In this document: positions 1-8,047 of the stretch, in pieces
Numbering within the stretch: the stretch's first letter is position 1
How the letters are laid out: each line of letters begins with the position of its first letter
From: Patescibacteria group bacterium
Lineage (GTDB): Bacteria; Patescibacteriota; JACMRA01
Direction of reading: 5' to 3'
Length of the DNA stretch: 30,062 nucleotides
Assembly (NCBI GenBank): GCA_029935375.1
Contig: JAOZKL010000001.1
Coordinates: forward strand, 3,290-33,351
Program-made: the position numbers and the translations under genes
The notes under the pieces: generated by a model
Database searches by the model: none
What the model was told of the DNA's origin: nothing
The model's input: the letters and a program-made list of their open reading frames with translations, nothing else

Positions 1-723
1 TGAGAGTAAGATATTTAGAGTAGGGTGTGTGCTTAGATGATTATAGTCATCTAAAATTTGCAATATTGCTGTTCTGGAATTTTGATTTGGCTTTGCAGAA
101 TACTCTAACACTTTTGTTTGTTGAGAAATAAATTCCTTTTTAAGTTTTATAGCTATATTTTTCATGACTTTTTGTTCAGGTACTATAATTAAAATATATT
201 CTGATTTTTTGTTTTGATTATTAATCTCCTGAGACTTTGAAATAGAACTTCGTATAATATACTTTATACGAAACCAAATGTCTTTTTCAAGAAAGAAGTT
301 TACACTTTTAGTATTTTGCTTGATTTTGTTTTTGACCTCATCTTCAACCACTTCGCTTTGCTTGTTTGTAATATTATTTTTCCCACTGTTTTTTTTAGAA
401 ATTTGTTTCCAGTATTTTTCTGCAATTATTTCAAAAGCTTGCAACGATGCTTTGTATGTGCTATTTATAGAATTAAAAGTGTTATATCCAAAAAAATCCA
501 AAAATTTTAAGTGATTAAGTGGCTCTGTAATTGGATATATTCTAGATACCTCCTTTGTCTTATAGCTTGGCTTTTCTTTTTGTATACTTCGTATAACACC
601 TAAAACAGGTCTATTTCTCAATGGGACTTCAACCATAGTCCCTACTCTAATATTTTCATTAGATGAATATACAAGATATGGCACTGGTAAGGTTTTTGTT
701 AAAATTACGTTATAGAAGTACAT
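1..723 (-). CDS. priA: PriA N-terminal half (partial, runs off the left edge)
   Basis: Open frame of 241 codons with no stop before the window edge. Residues 1-60 resemble the 3'-end-binding domain that opens PriA, the primosomal helicase that restarts stalled replication forks (VGTMVEVPLRNRPVLGVI). About 100 lysine- and asparagine-rich residues follow, then ILIIVPEQKV near residue 177, which matches the VPEI segment of helicase lobe 1. The Walker A loop expected just before it (GSGKT) is absent; that stretch reads SKSQEINNQNKKSE. The ATG overlaps the stop of the upstream membrane gene (TAATG), so the two are probably translationally coupled. The matching C-terminal half is on the other strand at 1307. 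Family assignment is good; helicase activity is doubtful. Confidence 0.75.
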   Translation of the reverse strand, partial: MYFYNVILTKTLPVPYLVYSSNENIRVGTMVEVPLRNRPVLGVIRSIQKEKPSYKTKEVSRIYPITEPLNHLKFLDFFGYNTFNSINSTYKASLQAFEIIAEKYWKQISKKNSGKNNITNKQSEVVEDEVKNKIKQNTKSVNFFLEKDIWFRIKYIIRSSISKSQEINNQNKKSEYILIIVPEQKVMKNIAIKLKKEFISQQTKVLEYSAKPNQNSRTAILQILDDYNHLSTHPTLNILLS

Positions 724-1247
724 TATCTAGACTTTATCTTTTTTGGAGCTATTATATAGCTTTCTATTAGATAGTATAAATAGAAGGTTACAGCATAGTT
801 AAGTGGTAGCATAATCATAAGTAATAAAAAATCATTTACTGTCAGATAATGATTGCTTTTAATATCAGATATTGTACTTGTTAGTGAAAATATGAATGGA
901 GACTCAGCAACTAGAAAAGCTGCGATTATTAACCAGTAACTCAGAACCTTTAATTTTGGAAGTATAAAATATATTAAAAAAAGAGTGCCAAGAAAACCAC
1001 TCAATATCAACATATTAGCCTCTATTATATAATTTACTACCGTTAGTATAGGTCTTCTAGTTACATCTTGATACAACACTTCACTACCATCCACTAGGTA
1101 ACTACTTAGAATGAAGGAGTTGTTTGGATCATGGCCAACAAATCTATATATTATAACAGATAACCAACTAGCTACTATTATGAAATATAATAGGAAAAAA
1201 TAGGCTCCATATTTTCTGTTCTTCTTTTTATACTCGTCTTGGTGCAT
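723..1247 (-). CDS. Four-helix integral membrane protein, unknown function
   Basis: 174 residues with four likely membrane segments (about 14-34, 75-96, 101-121 and 138-162), a charged N-terminus (DEYKKKNRK) and a basic C-terminal tail (APKKIKSR), consistent with cytoplasmic ends. Residues 35-70 form the only sizeable loop, probably outside the cell. I do not recognise the family. It lies directly upstream of the PriA N-terminal half, sharing a TAATG stop/start, and diverges from the PriA C-terminal half across a 59-bp gap. Its function may have nothing to do with PriA. Confidence 0.7.
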   Translation of the reverse strand: MHQDEYKKKNRKYGAYFFLLYFIIVASWLSVIIYRFVGHDPNNSFILSSYLVDGSEVLYQDVTRRPILTVVNYIIEANMLILSGFLGTLFLIYFILPKLKVLSYWLIIAAFLVAESPFIFSLTSTISDIKSNHYLTVNDFLLLMIMLPLNYAVTFYLYYLIESYIIAPKKIKSR

Positions 1248-1306
1248 GAAAATTATTTATTACTTTACAAAAACACTAAAGTATATATTTATGAAATGGT
1301 CAAGTT

Positions 1307-2269
1307 ATGAAAGTTTTATTTGTCTATCCCCGTAAAGGTTTGTTTCAACTCACACAATGTAGTGAATGTCGTTATATATCTAAATGTCATTATTGTGATA
1401 CGAATTTGACGACATATCGTAAAAATACTAATAGTTTAGAGTTGATTTGTCATCAATGCCAATCGTATTACAGTTATCCTATTAAATGTCCTGAATGTGG
1501 AGCTTTGGACTCTGTATCATCAGCTTTTGGAGGTATAGAGGAGTTGGTAGAGTCTCTACAGAAGCATTTACAAGTTAAAGTTAAGCGCCTTGATCGCAAC
1601 AAATCCAAAAAAGATTCCAATTTGGAAAAAGCCTTATTAAATTCTGCAATATATAATGCATATAGTGGTGAAATATCCGTAACTACTAGAATATTCGATC
1701 CTTCTATACCCTACTCCGTCTTTGATAAAATAATCTTTGTACAAGCAGAAAACTTATTAGCGTCTCCAGACTATCTTGTACAAGAAGATATTATTGGTGG
1801 AGTGTTTCACCTTATAAACTCCATAGATAAAGATAAAACTGAGATGATTTTTGATAGTTCTGTAAAGATTGATATATTGGAAGAATTAGCTAGAAATCCA
1901 GACGCAGGTATTGAAAATTGGTATTATAATTTTTTAGAGAGTGAGTTGGATAACAGAAAAATATTTGGTTTTCCGCCATATACTAATATGTTGTTGCTTA
2001 CCTCTCAACAGAATTCTAAAGAAAAAGCTTGGAATATGATAAAAGCTGCTCAAAAAGATCTAACAAAATCTATTTCTAAATTTGAAGGTATAAAAATAAT
2101 AGATCCCTACCCGGCACGTTTTTTAAAAAGAAAAAATAAATATTCGTATCATCTGTTGATAAAATTTCCTAGAAAATATAAGGAATTTGCAAAGTTTCGT
2201 GATATTATTTTGCAAACTTCTGGAGTTTATGGTCTGCAATCTAGATTAAATCCAAAACATTTATTCTGA
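1307..2269 (+). CDS. priA: PriA C-terminal half: zinc-binding region, helicase lobe 2 remnant, C-terminal domain
   Basis: 320 residues that align with PriA from helicase motif IV to the end. VLFVYPRKG corresponds to VLLFLNRRG. All eight zinc cysteines are kept (C18, C21, C27, C30, C48, C51, C61, C64). GGIEELVESLQ matches the GTEQLEE segment, and FGFPPYTNMLLL followed by DPYPARFLKRK matches the C-terminal domain. Motifs V and VI are eroded: GTQM reads TTRI, and the AGRAGR arginine finger is missing. The gene starts exactly at motif IV, and an in-frame TGA sits five codons upstream of the ATG, so no N-terminal part can be read from here. It overlaps the convergent ATPase gene by 9 bp. The protein could pair with the product of the gene at 1-723. 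Confidence 0.8.
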   Translation: MKVLFVYPRKGLFQLTQCSECRYISKCHYCDTNLTTYRKNTNSLELICHQCQSYYSYPIKCPECGALDSVSSAFGGIEELVESLQKHLQVKVKRLDRNKSKKDSNLEKALLNSAIYNAYSGEISVTTRIFDPSIPYSVFDKIIFVQAENLLASPDYLVQEDIIGGVFHLINSIDKDKTEMIFDSSVKIDILEELARNPDAGIENWYYNFLESELDNRKIFGFPPYTNMLLLTSQQNSKEKAWNMIKAAQKDLTKSISKFEGIKIIDPYPARFLKRKNKYSYHLLIKFPRKYKEFAKFRDIILQTSGVYGLQSRLNPKHLF

Positions 2270-3769
2270 GAGTTTGAATATTTCTTTTCTAAGATCTTTA
2301 TAACACTTCATAGAAGGTTTTATTAAAGTAGCTACTTTTTCTCTTAGAGAGAGCTCAGAGTCTTTCATATATTGATCTGTCATTCCATAGGTTGCTATGT
2401 TAAATGCTTTTTCAAGCCTTCTTTTATATGAGTTACCAGTAACCTCGTTTTCAGTTTCTTTTTGTATTGTACTGTTTAACTTATCTAGTATGCTATGATT
2501 TTTGGAGCTCAATGTGTGTCCTATTTTTTTCATCATTGCAGCTGCAGTTTCACTGTTAAATATATAACATTCTATTGCTCTGCGTCTAAGAACTCTTGAC
2601 CCGTCATTTATTTCTTCATATTTTTCTATAGAGTTTTCTGTAGGGAATTCATGATCCCTATCTCTGACCATTAACATATCAAAATCTGCAGACAGGCCGG
2701 GTTTTATTTCTTGCAATATTTGGAAGGTTCTGCCTACTTGGCTACTGCCTCTTGATGATACAAAAAGTACAGCAGGTTCGTGATTTCTAAAAATAATATT
2801 ATAGACTTTCGAATCTTCTCTTATCCCCTCCCCTTCACATATTATAAGAACTGGAGACATTTTACTCTTAACTCTCTTTTGTTTTGAGACGAGATCCATA
2901 AGACCTGCTCCAAGCATTGTACTGGCTATTTGTGTTACTTTTACACCCCAGTATCCATTTCTGCCTTTATTGCTTATATTTCCTCTTTTTGCGGCGACCC
3001 TACCTTCTTTGAGAAAATATACTTTTTGCGTTGGTTCATACTCTTTGCCTATTGCTTTGTTTATTGTATTTTTACTATCTGTTAGTTCTCCACAGCTACT
3101 AATTATAAAAGGACTGTGTGTTGCTACAAAAATCTGTATATTAAGGTTTATAGACAAATAATCTAGTATCATTGGTATTTTCTTTTGCCATGTAGGGTGT
3201 AGGTGATTTTCTGGCTCATCTAATAATATAATTTTACTTTTTTTGTGCTTATAAGACCATAGAATAGAATAAACTATGTTTATTATTTTATTTTCACCTC
3301 CGGTAAGTTGCTCATCTTCAAGATCTTCAGGTTTTATTAATTTTGTATCGTTTTCTAGGTCTAATATCGCTAGTTCATTTAATATTTGGAATACTCCTGT
3401 TAATATGTCCATGTCTAATATTTGCCAATCTCTTTTTTCTCCTTCTAAACTAGAGGAGTACCCAAGTAGGTTAAGCGTTATTATATTGTCATTTTCTACT
3501 AAATCTAAATATATCTTTTTCCATTTTTCAGTTATGTTTTCAGTTTGGCAAGTACTGTTAAAATCTACAAGATTAACTACTTCAACAGATGTTAGAGAGT
3601 CTTTGAGAAGCATCGTTTCTTCTTTAAAATTATCATATAGATAGTCTATTACACTGCTTTTGCCACTGCCGTTCACTCCAACCATATAATTGACCAAAGC
3701 AAGTCTGTCCAACAAAACCCCTGGTTTGCTTATTCTTTTATAGTTTTCTATTTTGATCTTGTTTAACAT
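2261..3769 (-). CDS. AAA/ABC-type ATPase with C-terminal TOPRIM-like domain (OLD or DUF4435-like)
   Basis: 502 residues. The N-terminal ATPase carries Walker A GVNGSGKSS (31-39), an ABC-like signature LTGGENK (155-161), Walker B IILLDEPENHLHP (180-192) and a switch histidine in ATHSPF (216-221). The C-terminal part (about 305-420) looks like a TOPRIM nuclease fold: acidic ICEGEG (E312), then VRDRD (370-372) and an R..RAIE.Y segment. This order is found in OLD-family nucleases, and also in PARIS-type defence ATPases with DUF4435 partners or fusions. Which family it belongs to is not settled by eye. It is a single gene with its own strong promoter and no obvious partner, so a defence or repair role is inference. 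Confidence 0.75.
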   Translation of the reverse strand: MLNKIKIENYKRISKPGVLLDRLALVNYMVGVNGSGKSSVIDYLYDNFKEETMLLKDSLTSVEVVNLVDFNSTCQTENITEKWKKIYLDLVENDNIITLNLLGYSSSLEGEKRDWQILDMDILTGVFQILNELAILDLENDTKLIKPEDLEDEQLTGGENKIINIVYSILWSYKHKKSKIILLDEPENHLHPTWQKKIPMILDYLSINLNIQIFVATHSPFIISSCGELTDSKNTINKAIGKEYEPTQKVYFLKEGRVAAKRGNISNKGRNGYWGVKVTQIASTMLGAGLMDLVSKQKRVKSKMSPVLIICEGEGIREDSKVYNIIFRNHEPAVLFVSSRGSSQVGRTFQILQEIKPGLSADFDMLMVRDRDHEFPTENSIEKYEEINDGSRVLRRRAIECYIFNSETAAAMMKKIGHTLSSKNHSILDKLNSTIQKETENEVTGNSYKRRLEKAFNIATYGMTDQYMKDSELSLREKVATLIKPSMKCYKDLRKEIFKLSE

Positions 3770-3780
3770 TTGTACTTGTA

Positions 3781-3809
3781 ATTATACTCTAAGTTATTGT
3801 TTTTATCAA
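3781..3809 (-). promoter_or_regulatory. Promoter of the ATPase-TOPRIM gene
   Basis: TTGATA (3809-3804), a 17-bp spacer and a perfect TATAAT (3786-3781). The -10 ends 11 bases before the ATG, giving a predicted leader of 5 bases or less. Confidence 0.75.
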
Positions 3810-3814
3810 GTTTT

Positions 3815-3843
3815 TTGACAAATGGTTTTTTATATGATTTTAT
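3815..3843 (+). promoter_or_regulatory. Probable promoter of the glycosidase-like gene
   Basis: TTGACA (3815-3820), a 17-bp spacer and a weak -10 (TTTTAT) ending six bases before the ATG. It is divergent from the ATPase promoter, with the two -35 boxes five bases apart. Confidence 0.5.
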
Positions 3844-3849
3844 TCTCTT

Positions 3850-4881
3850 ATGATTTCTGTTGGATGTTCGTTTGACCCAAGTAGGTTTGACAAAAAAGCA
3901 GATGCTATGCTCCCTGCTCTGCGGTTTATTGTTGAGGATCTAAAAATTACTGATATCAGGTTAGGGCTGAGATGGAATCGTATTGAAATGGTAAAGAATA
4001 AAATTGATTTTATTTCATATAGATCGTGTTTAGATTACTTGATAGAAAAAAATGCTTTATCAGTTCTCAATATTGGTCCAGTAAAAACACTTGGCTATCC
4101 TGAATCGCATTTGCCGGATTTTATAGATACATCCAACTTTAAAAAGAAGCCAGGTAATTTTTTTGGTGGAAAGTTATATAGAAATAAGATTAAACTGGAC
4201 TCAGAATTGAGTAGTGAAGCCACTAGATACACTGAATTATTGTTATTAAGTTTGAAATCACATTATTCTAACTGGTCACCAAGGATAATTCAGATAGAAA
4301 ATGAAGTTTTTACGTTATTTGGTAAGCATCATCTTATTGGAACTTTTGACTATTTATTTGAGATTCTTAAAAAAGTAAAAAACCACTATCCAAGTAGCAA
4401 GATTTTAATAAATTCATCAAATAGATTCAACCTTAACAAAATATTCAAATTCATCAAATTTATAGATAACACAAAGCTATATAGATTCTCTGATTTTACC
4501 ATAGGATATGATTTTTATTATGATACTACAGATATTCAATCGCTTAAGTGGCTATATGTATTTGGCAATACTATGGATATTTCATTTCCTTGGGATATGA
4601 CTTTATCTAAGCTTAAACAGCTTTCTACAAAATATGGATTTAAAGTAGAGATTACCGAGATGCAGTTTGAACCATGGAAGGGGGTTGGACTGCCTGGTAA
4701 TGATTATAATGATTTTAACAAAGCGCTGATTGAGGGCCAAAGAATCTTTCCCCCTACTCAAGGTAGTAGAGTTGTCCGACTGTGGGGAGTAGAACGTCTA
4801 GCAACAAAATATTTAGAAAATACTCTAACTACTGAGCATCAAAAAATTATAGATAGGATTATAGGTCAGAATACTAATTAA
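3850..4881 (+). CDS. Glycoside hydrolase-like TIM-barrel protein (clan GH-A pattern)
   Basis: 343 residues without a signal peptide, so probably cytoplasmic. The pattern resembles clan GH-A glycosidases: RLGLRWNRIE early (37-46), an Asn-Glu pair in IIQIENEV (N151, E152) where the acid/base would lie, and a glutamate at a strand end in VEITEMQ (E270) where the nucleophile would lie, close to the ITELD pattern of GH10-like enzymes. The two glutamates are 118 residues apart, a normal spacing for that clan. The substrate cannot be read. It diverges from the ATPase gene and shares a TTAA stop with convergent glyA. Fold assignment is moderately secure, catalytic activity less so. Confidence 0.55.
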   Translation: MISVGCSFDPSRFDKKADAMLPALRFIVEDLKITDIRLGLRWNRIEMVKNKIDFISYRSCLDYLIEKNALSVLNIGPVKTLGYPESHLPDFIDTSNFKKKPGNFFGGKLYRNKIKLDSELSSEATRYTELLLLSLKSHYSNWSPRIIQIENEVFTLFGKHHLIGTFDYLFEILKKVKNHYPSSKILINSSNRFNLNKIFKFIKFIDNTKLYRFSDFTIGYDFYYDTTDIQSLKWLYVFGNTMDISFPWDMTLSKLKQLSTKYGFKVEITEMQFEPWKGVGLPGNDYNDFNKALIEGQRIFPPTQGSRVVRLWGVERLATKYLENTLTTEHQKIIDRIIGQNTN

Positions 4882-6179
4882 TTTTTATACCACCAGTTTA
4901 GGCTTTCTGCCATTTCCTTCACTTCCTTTTCAACAACACTCTTTAGTTTTCTATCAAAAGTTATATCTGCTATCAGTTCTCCAAGTTTTTCGAATTGCAC
5001 TTCCGTCATACCCCTACTCGTTAACGCAGCAGACCCTAGTCTCATTCCTGATGGTTTCCATGGAGATTTTTTGTCGAAAGGTATTACATTTCTATTTGTA
5101 ATTATGCCTACTTCTTCTAACTTTTTTTGAACTTCTAGACTATTTAATTCATCAGGGAATTTGATTAAACAGAGATGTGTTTGTGTTGGACTAATAATTT
5201 CTAAACCATTTTTTAAAAGTGAATTTTCTAATATTTTACAATTTTTTATTACATTTTCTGAGTATTTTTGAAAAGATATTTTATCCGGATATTCATCTTC
5301 TCCTAGCATTTCTAGAAGCGCTTGTCCAACTGCAGCAATTTTGTTAAAATGAGGCCCTCCACTAGTGCCTGGAAAAATAGTTTTGTTTATTGGCTTTGCA
5401 AATTCTTTTTTAAAAAATAATAGACCCGCTCTTGGACCACGAAATGTCTTGTGAGTTGTCATGCTTACAAAATCAGCTCCACTTTTGTCAGATTTAAATG
5501 GGCTGTCGTGTAAACCAGTTGCTATTAATCCATTTATATGAGCTACATCTGCAAGGACTAAGCTACCAGCGTTGTGTGCAAGTTCACACATTTTTTTAAA
5601 TTTATATGACCGTGGATATGATGAACATCCAATTATAGTTAGCTTTGGCTTGTGTTTTTTCAGTTTATTTTCAAAATCTTCCATGTCTATTTCATAAAGA
5701 TTTGTTTCAACTTCTTTTACATCGTAGTTAACATGTTTGAAAAACTTATTCCAATTACTAGTGGCATGTAAGTGAGAGATATGCCCTCCATTGTTTAGAT
5801 TCAGACTCATGATTGTATCATTGTATTCTAACATCGCCAAATATACCATCATATTGGCAGGAGATCCTGATAATATCTGAACATTTACATCATATTGACC
5901 AGTTTTATCAAACACCTCTAGAGCCAATTCTTGTACATACTTTTCCATATCATCAGTATGAACATTTCCTGCATAATATCTCTTTTCTGGGTACCCTTCT
6001 CCATATTTGTTTGACCACACAGATCCAAGCAGTTCTAGTACTTTTGGTGATGGGTAATTTTCCGACGCTATTAGATTGAGAGTTTCTTTCTGTCTAATCA
6101 TTTCGTTCTTTGTAAGTTCGCTTATTTTATTCATAATTCTTTTTCTTAGTTTGCTATTTTGGACAGAGTTGCTAATCAT
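4878..6179 (-). CDS. glyA: Serine hydroxymethyltransferase (divergent)
   Basis: 433 residues. This PLP enzyme interconverts serine and glycine and feeds one-carbon units to folate. The PLP lysine is K244 in MTTHKTFRGPRAG, and NLIASENYPS, EGYPEKRYYAGN, DVAHINGLIA and GTSGGPH are all recognisable. It is divergent: YYGGCE reads YYAGNV, and the HSGSQAN segment reads LSGSPAN. The chosen ATG (6179) has a GATATA box six bases upstream; an internal ATG at 6134 would remove 15 residues and still leave the conserved start of the family. It lies downstream of the dgkA-like gene (99-bp gap) and shares a TTAA stop with the convergent glycosidase-like gene. Confidence 0.92.
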   Translation of the reverse strand: MISNSVQNSKLRKRIMNKISELTKNEMIRQKETLNLIASENYPSPKVLELLGSVWSNKYGEGYPEKRYYAGNVHTDDMEKYVQELALEVFDKTGQYDVNVQILSGSPANMMVYLAMLEYNDTIMSLNLNNGGHISHLHATSNWNKFFKHVNYDVKEVETNLYEIDMEDFENKLKKHKPKLTIIGCSSYPRSYKFKKMCELAHNAGSLVLADVAHINGLIATGLHDSPFKSDKSGADFVSMTTHKTFRGPRAGLLFFKKEFAKPINKTIFPGTSGGPHFNKIAAVGQALLEMLGEDEYPDKISFQKYSENVIKNCKILENSLLKNGLEIISPTQTHLCLIKFPDELNSLEVQKKLEEVGIITNRNVIPFDKKSPWKPSGMRLGSAALTSRGMTEVQFEKLGELIADITFDRKLKSVVEKEVKEMAESLNWWYKN

Positions 6180-6278
6180 TCATTCTATATCAGTTGATCG
6201 ATCTTTTATTTTTAATACTTTTTTAGATTATGTCATATCAATTAATATCGGCTTTTGGCAATCTTTTTTGGATAAAAT

Positions 6279-6662
6279 CTATGATAAGAAAAGCTTATCA
6301 AGAGGTAGAGTTAGTAAAACCCCATATAGTACAATTGTAACCCATCCTAAGGCGGCAAAAAGAACAGCCCCTGCAGAAACATCTTTTATAAATTTTACTT
6401 TTTCATTGTATTTTGGCTCCACGAGATCAGATAAATATTCAAAAGAGGTGTTTACCAATTCCAAACTGATAACTAATGTTGTCATTACTATACTTGCAAT
6501 AATAAAGTTAGGTTCTCTATAGTACCAAAAATATGTAACTGTCACCAGCCCTATCAGGGATTGTATTGTAAGATTTCTTTCTTTGTTAAAGGCGCTTCTC
6601 ATTCCTGCGAATGCATACTTAAAACTTTTGATGATATTATATTTGTGATGCTTATTAGACAT
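6279..6662 (-). CDS. dgkA: Undecaprenol/diacylglycerol kinase family membrane protein
   Basis: 127 residues with the DgkA layout: a short N-terminal amphipathic part, KERN (about 27-30), then three membrane helices, the signature LELVNTSFEYLSDL (matching vE.lNTAiE..vD), and IKDVSAGAVL (matching aKD..AgAV). In Gram-positive-type members the substrate is usually undecaprenol, which would make this a recycling step for the lipid carrier used by MraY, encoded in the same window; that substrate is inference. It diverges from tuf across 165 bp. A TTGCAG-N15-TATAAC promoter can be read upstream but is weak. Confidence 0.85.
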   Translation of the reverse strand: MSNKHHKYNIIKSFKYAFAGMRSAFNKERNLTIQSLIGLVTVTYFWYYREPNFIIASIVMTTLVISLELVNTSFEYLSDLVEPKYNEKVKFIKDVSAGAVLFAALGWVTIVLYGVLLTLPLDKLFLS

Positions 6663-6732
6663 AGCTTTATTTTTAAGTTATAAAATATTTTCTTTTTCTG
6701 CAAGGTGGTTAAATTATAGGAATTTTAATCGC

Positions 6733-6762
6733 TTGACAAAAATCACAAAGTGTTTTTATATG
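6733..6762 (+). promoter_or_regulatory. Promoter of tuf
   Basis: TTGACA (6733-6738), then TTATAT/TATATG at 17-18 bp spacing. Unlike most genes here, the predicted leader is about 60 bases. It carries the 11-mer GTAAGCTTTTT at 6767 and again at 6799, and an A/T-only run before the ATG. Confidence 0.7.
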
Positions 6763-6827
6763 GTAGGTAAGCTTTTTGTAGGAAATAGCTGCAAATTTGT
6801 AAGCTTTTTTATTATTTATTATTTATT

Positions 6828-8018
6828 ATGGCTACTGAAACTTTTAATAGAGACAAAGTGCACGTTAATGTAGGTACTGTAGGTCACGTTGATCACGGTA
6901 AAACTACCCTAACTGCTGCTATTACTACTTATGCTGCTAAGGCATTGGGTGGTAAAGCAAAATCTTTCGCTGAGATTGATAACGCTCCAGAAGAAAAAGA
7001 GCGTGGTATTACTATCAACACTTCACATGTTGAATACGAAACTGAGAAGAGACATTACGCTCATGTAGATTGTCCAGGACATGCTGATTATGTAAAGAAC
7101 ATGATTACAGGCGCTGCTCAGATGGACGCTGCTATTTTGGTAGTTGCTGCAACTGATGGACCAATGCCCCAGACTCGTGAGCACATTCTACTTGCTAAAC
7201 AGGTTAACGTACCAAAGTTGGTAGTTTTCTTGAACAAGTGTGATATGGTTGATGATGAAGAAATGATCGAATTGGTTGAAGAAGAAGTTAAAGAGATGTT
7301 AACTGAGTATGGTTTTGATGGTGAAACTACACCTGTAATCCGTGGTTCAGCTTTAAAAGCTCTTGAAGGAGATGCAAAATGGGAAGAAAAAATTCAAGAA
7401 TTATTGAATACTTTAGATACTTATATAGAAGATCCTATTCGTGAGACTGAAAAAGATTTCTTGATGTCAATTGAGGACGTATTTTCTATCACTGGTCGTG
7501 GAACTGTTGTAACTGGTCGTATTGATCGTGGAACTTTGAATTTAAATGATGAGGTTTCAATCGTTGGATTAACAGATACAAAGAAAACTGTTGTAACTGG
7601 TATTGAAATGTTTAACAAACAACTTGAACATGGAGAAGCTGGTGACAATGCTGGAATCTTGTTACGTGGTGTTGATAAGGATGGTGTTCAGCGTGGTCAA
7701 GTATTGGCTAAGCCAGGAACTATTACTCCACACACAGAATTTGAAGCAAAGGTTTATATTTTGAAAAAAGAAGAAGGTGGTCGTCACACGCCAATGCTTA
7801 AAGGTTACAAACCACAGTTTTATATCCGTACAACTGATGTAACTGGTGAAGTATCATTCGTTGACTCAAGTAAAGAAATGGCTCTTCCTGGAGATACAGA
7901 TGTAGCTGTTAAAATTACACTTGAAAAACCTGTAGCTATTGAAGATGGAATGCGTTTCGCTATCCGTGAAGGTGGTCGTACAGTTGGAGCTGGAGTTGTT
8001 ACAAAGATCGTAAAATAA
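6828..8018 (+). CDS. tuf: Elongation factor Tu
   Basis: 396 residues, full length. EF-Tu carries aminoacyl-tRNA to the ribosome as a GTP complex. GTPase motifs are intact: GHVDHGKT (G1), DCPGHADY (G3), NKCD (G4) and SAL (G5), followed by the beta-barrel domains. One local oddity: the usual EKPFLMPIEDVF reads EKDFLMSIEDVF. Codon use differs from its neighbours: GGT, CGT, GCT and ACT dominate where neighbours use AGA and ATA more, as expected for a highly expressed gene. It has its own promoter with an unusually long leader of about 60 bases and a strong terminator, so it is a monocistronic unit; the usual rpsL-rpsG-fusA context is missing. Confidence 0.98.
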   Translation: MATETFNRDKVHVNVGTVGHVDHGKTTLTAAITTYAAKALGGKAKSFAEIDNAPEEKERGITINTSHVEYETEKRHYAHVDCPGHADYVKNMITGAAQMDAAILVVAATDGPMPQTREHILLAKQVNVPKLVVFLNKCDMVDDEEMIELVEEEVKEMLTEYGFDGETTPVIRGSALKALEGDAKWEEKIQELLNTLDTYIEDPIRETEKDFLMSIEDVFSITGRGTVVTGRIDRGTLNLNDEVSIVGLTDTKKTVVTGIEMFNKQLEHGEAGDNAGILLRGVDKDGVQRGQVLAKPGTITPHTEFEAKVYILKKEEGGRHTPMLKGYKPQFYIRTTDVTGEVSFVDSSKEMALPGDTDVAVKITLEKPVAIEDGMRFAIREGGRTVGAGVVTKIVK

Positions 8019-8047
8019 CAATTTAAAAAGTAAGTTTCAGATCTTAA

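Noticed and set aside
3276..3644. Open frames antisense to long genes, such as this one inside the ATPase gene
   Set aside because: The opposite strand encodes clear conserved motifs here; the antisense frames have no recognisable features and no promoter.
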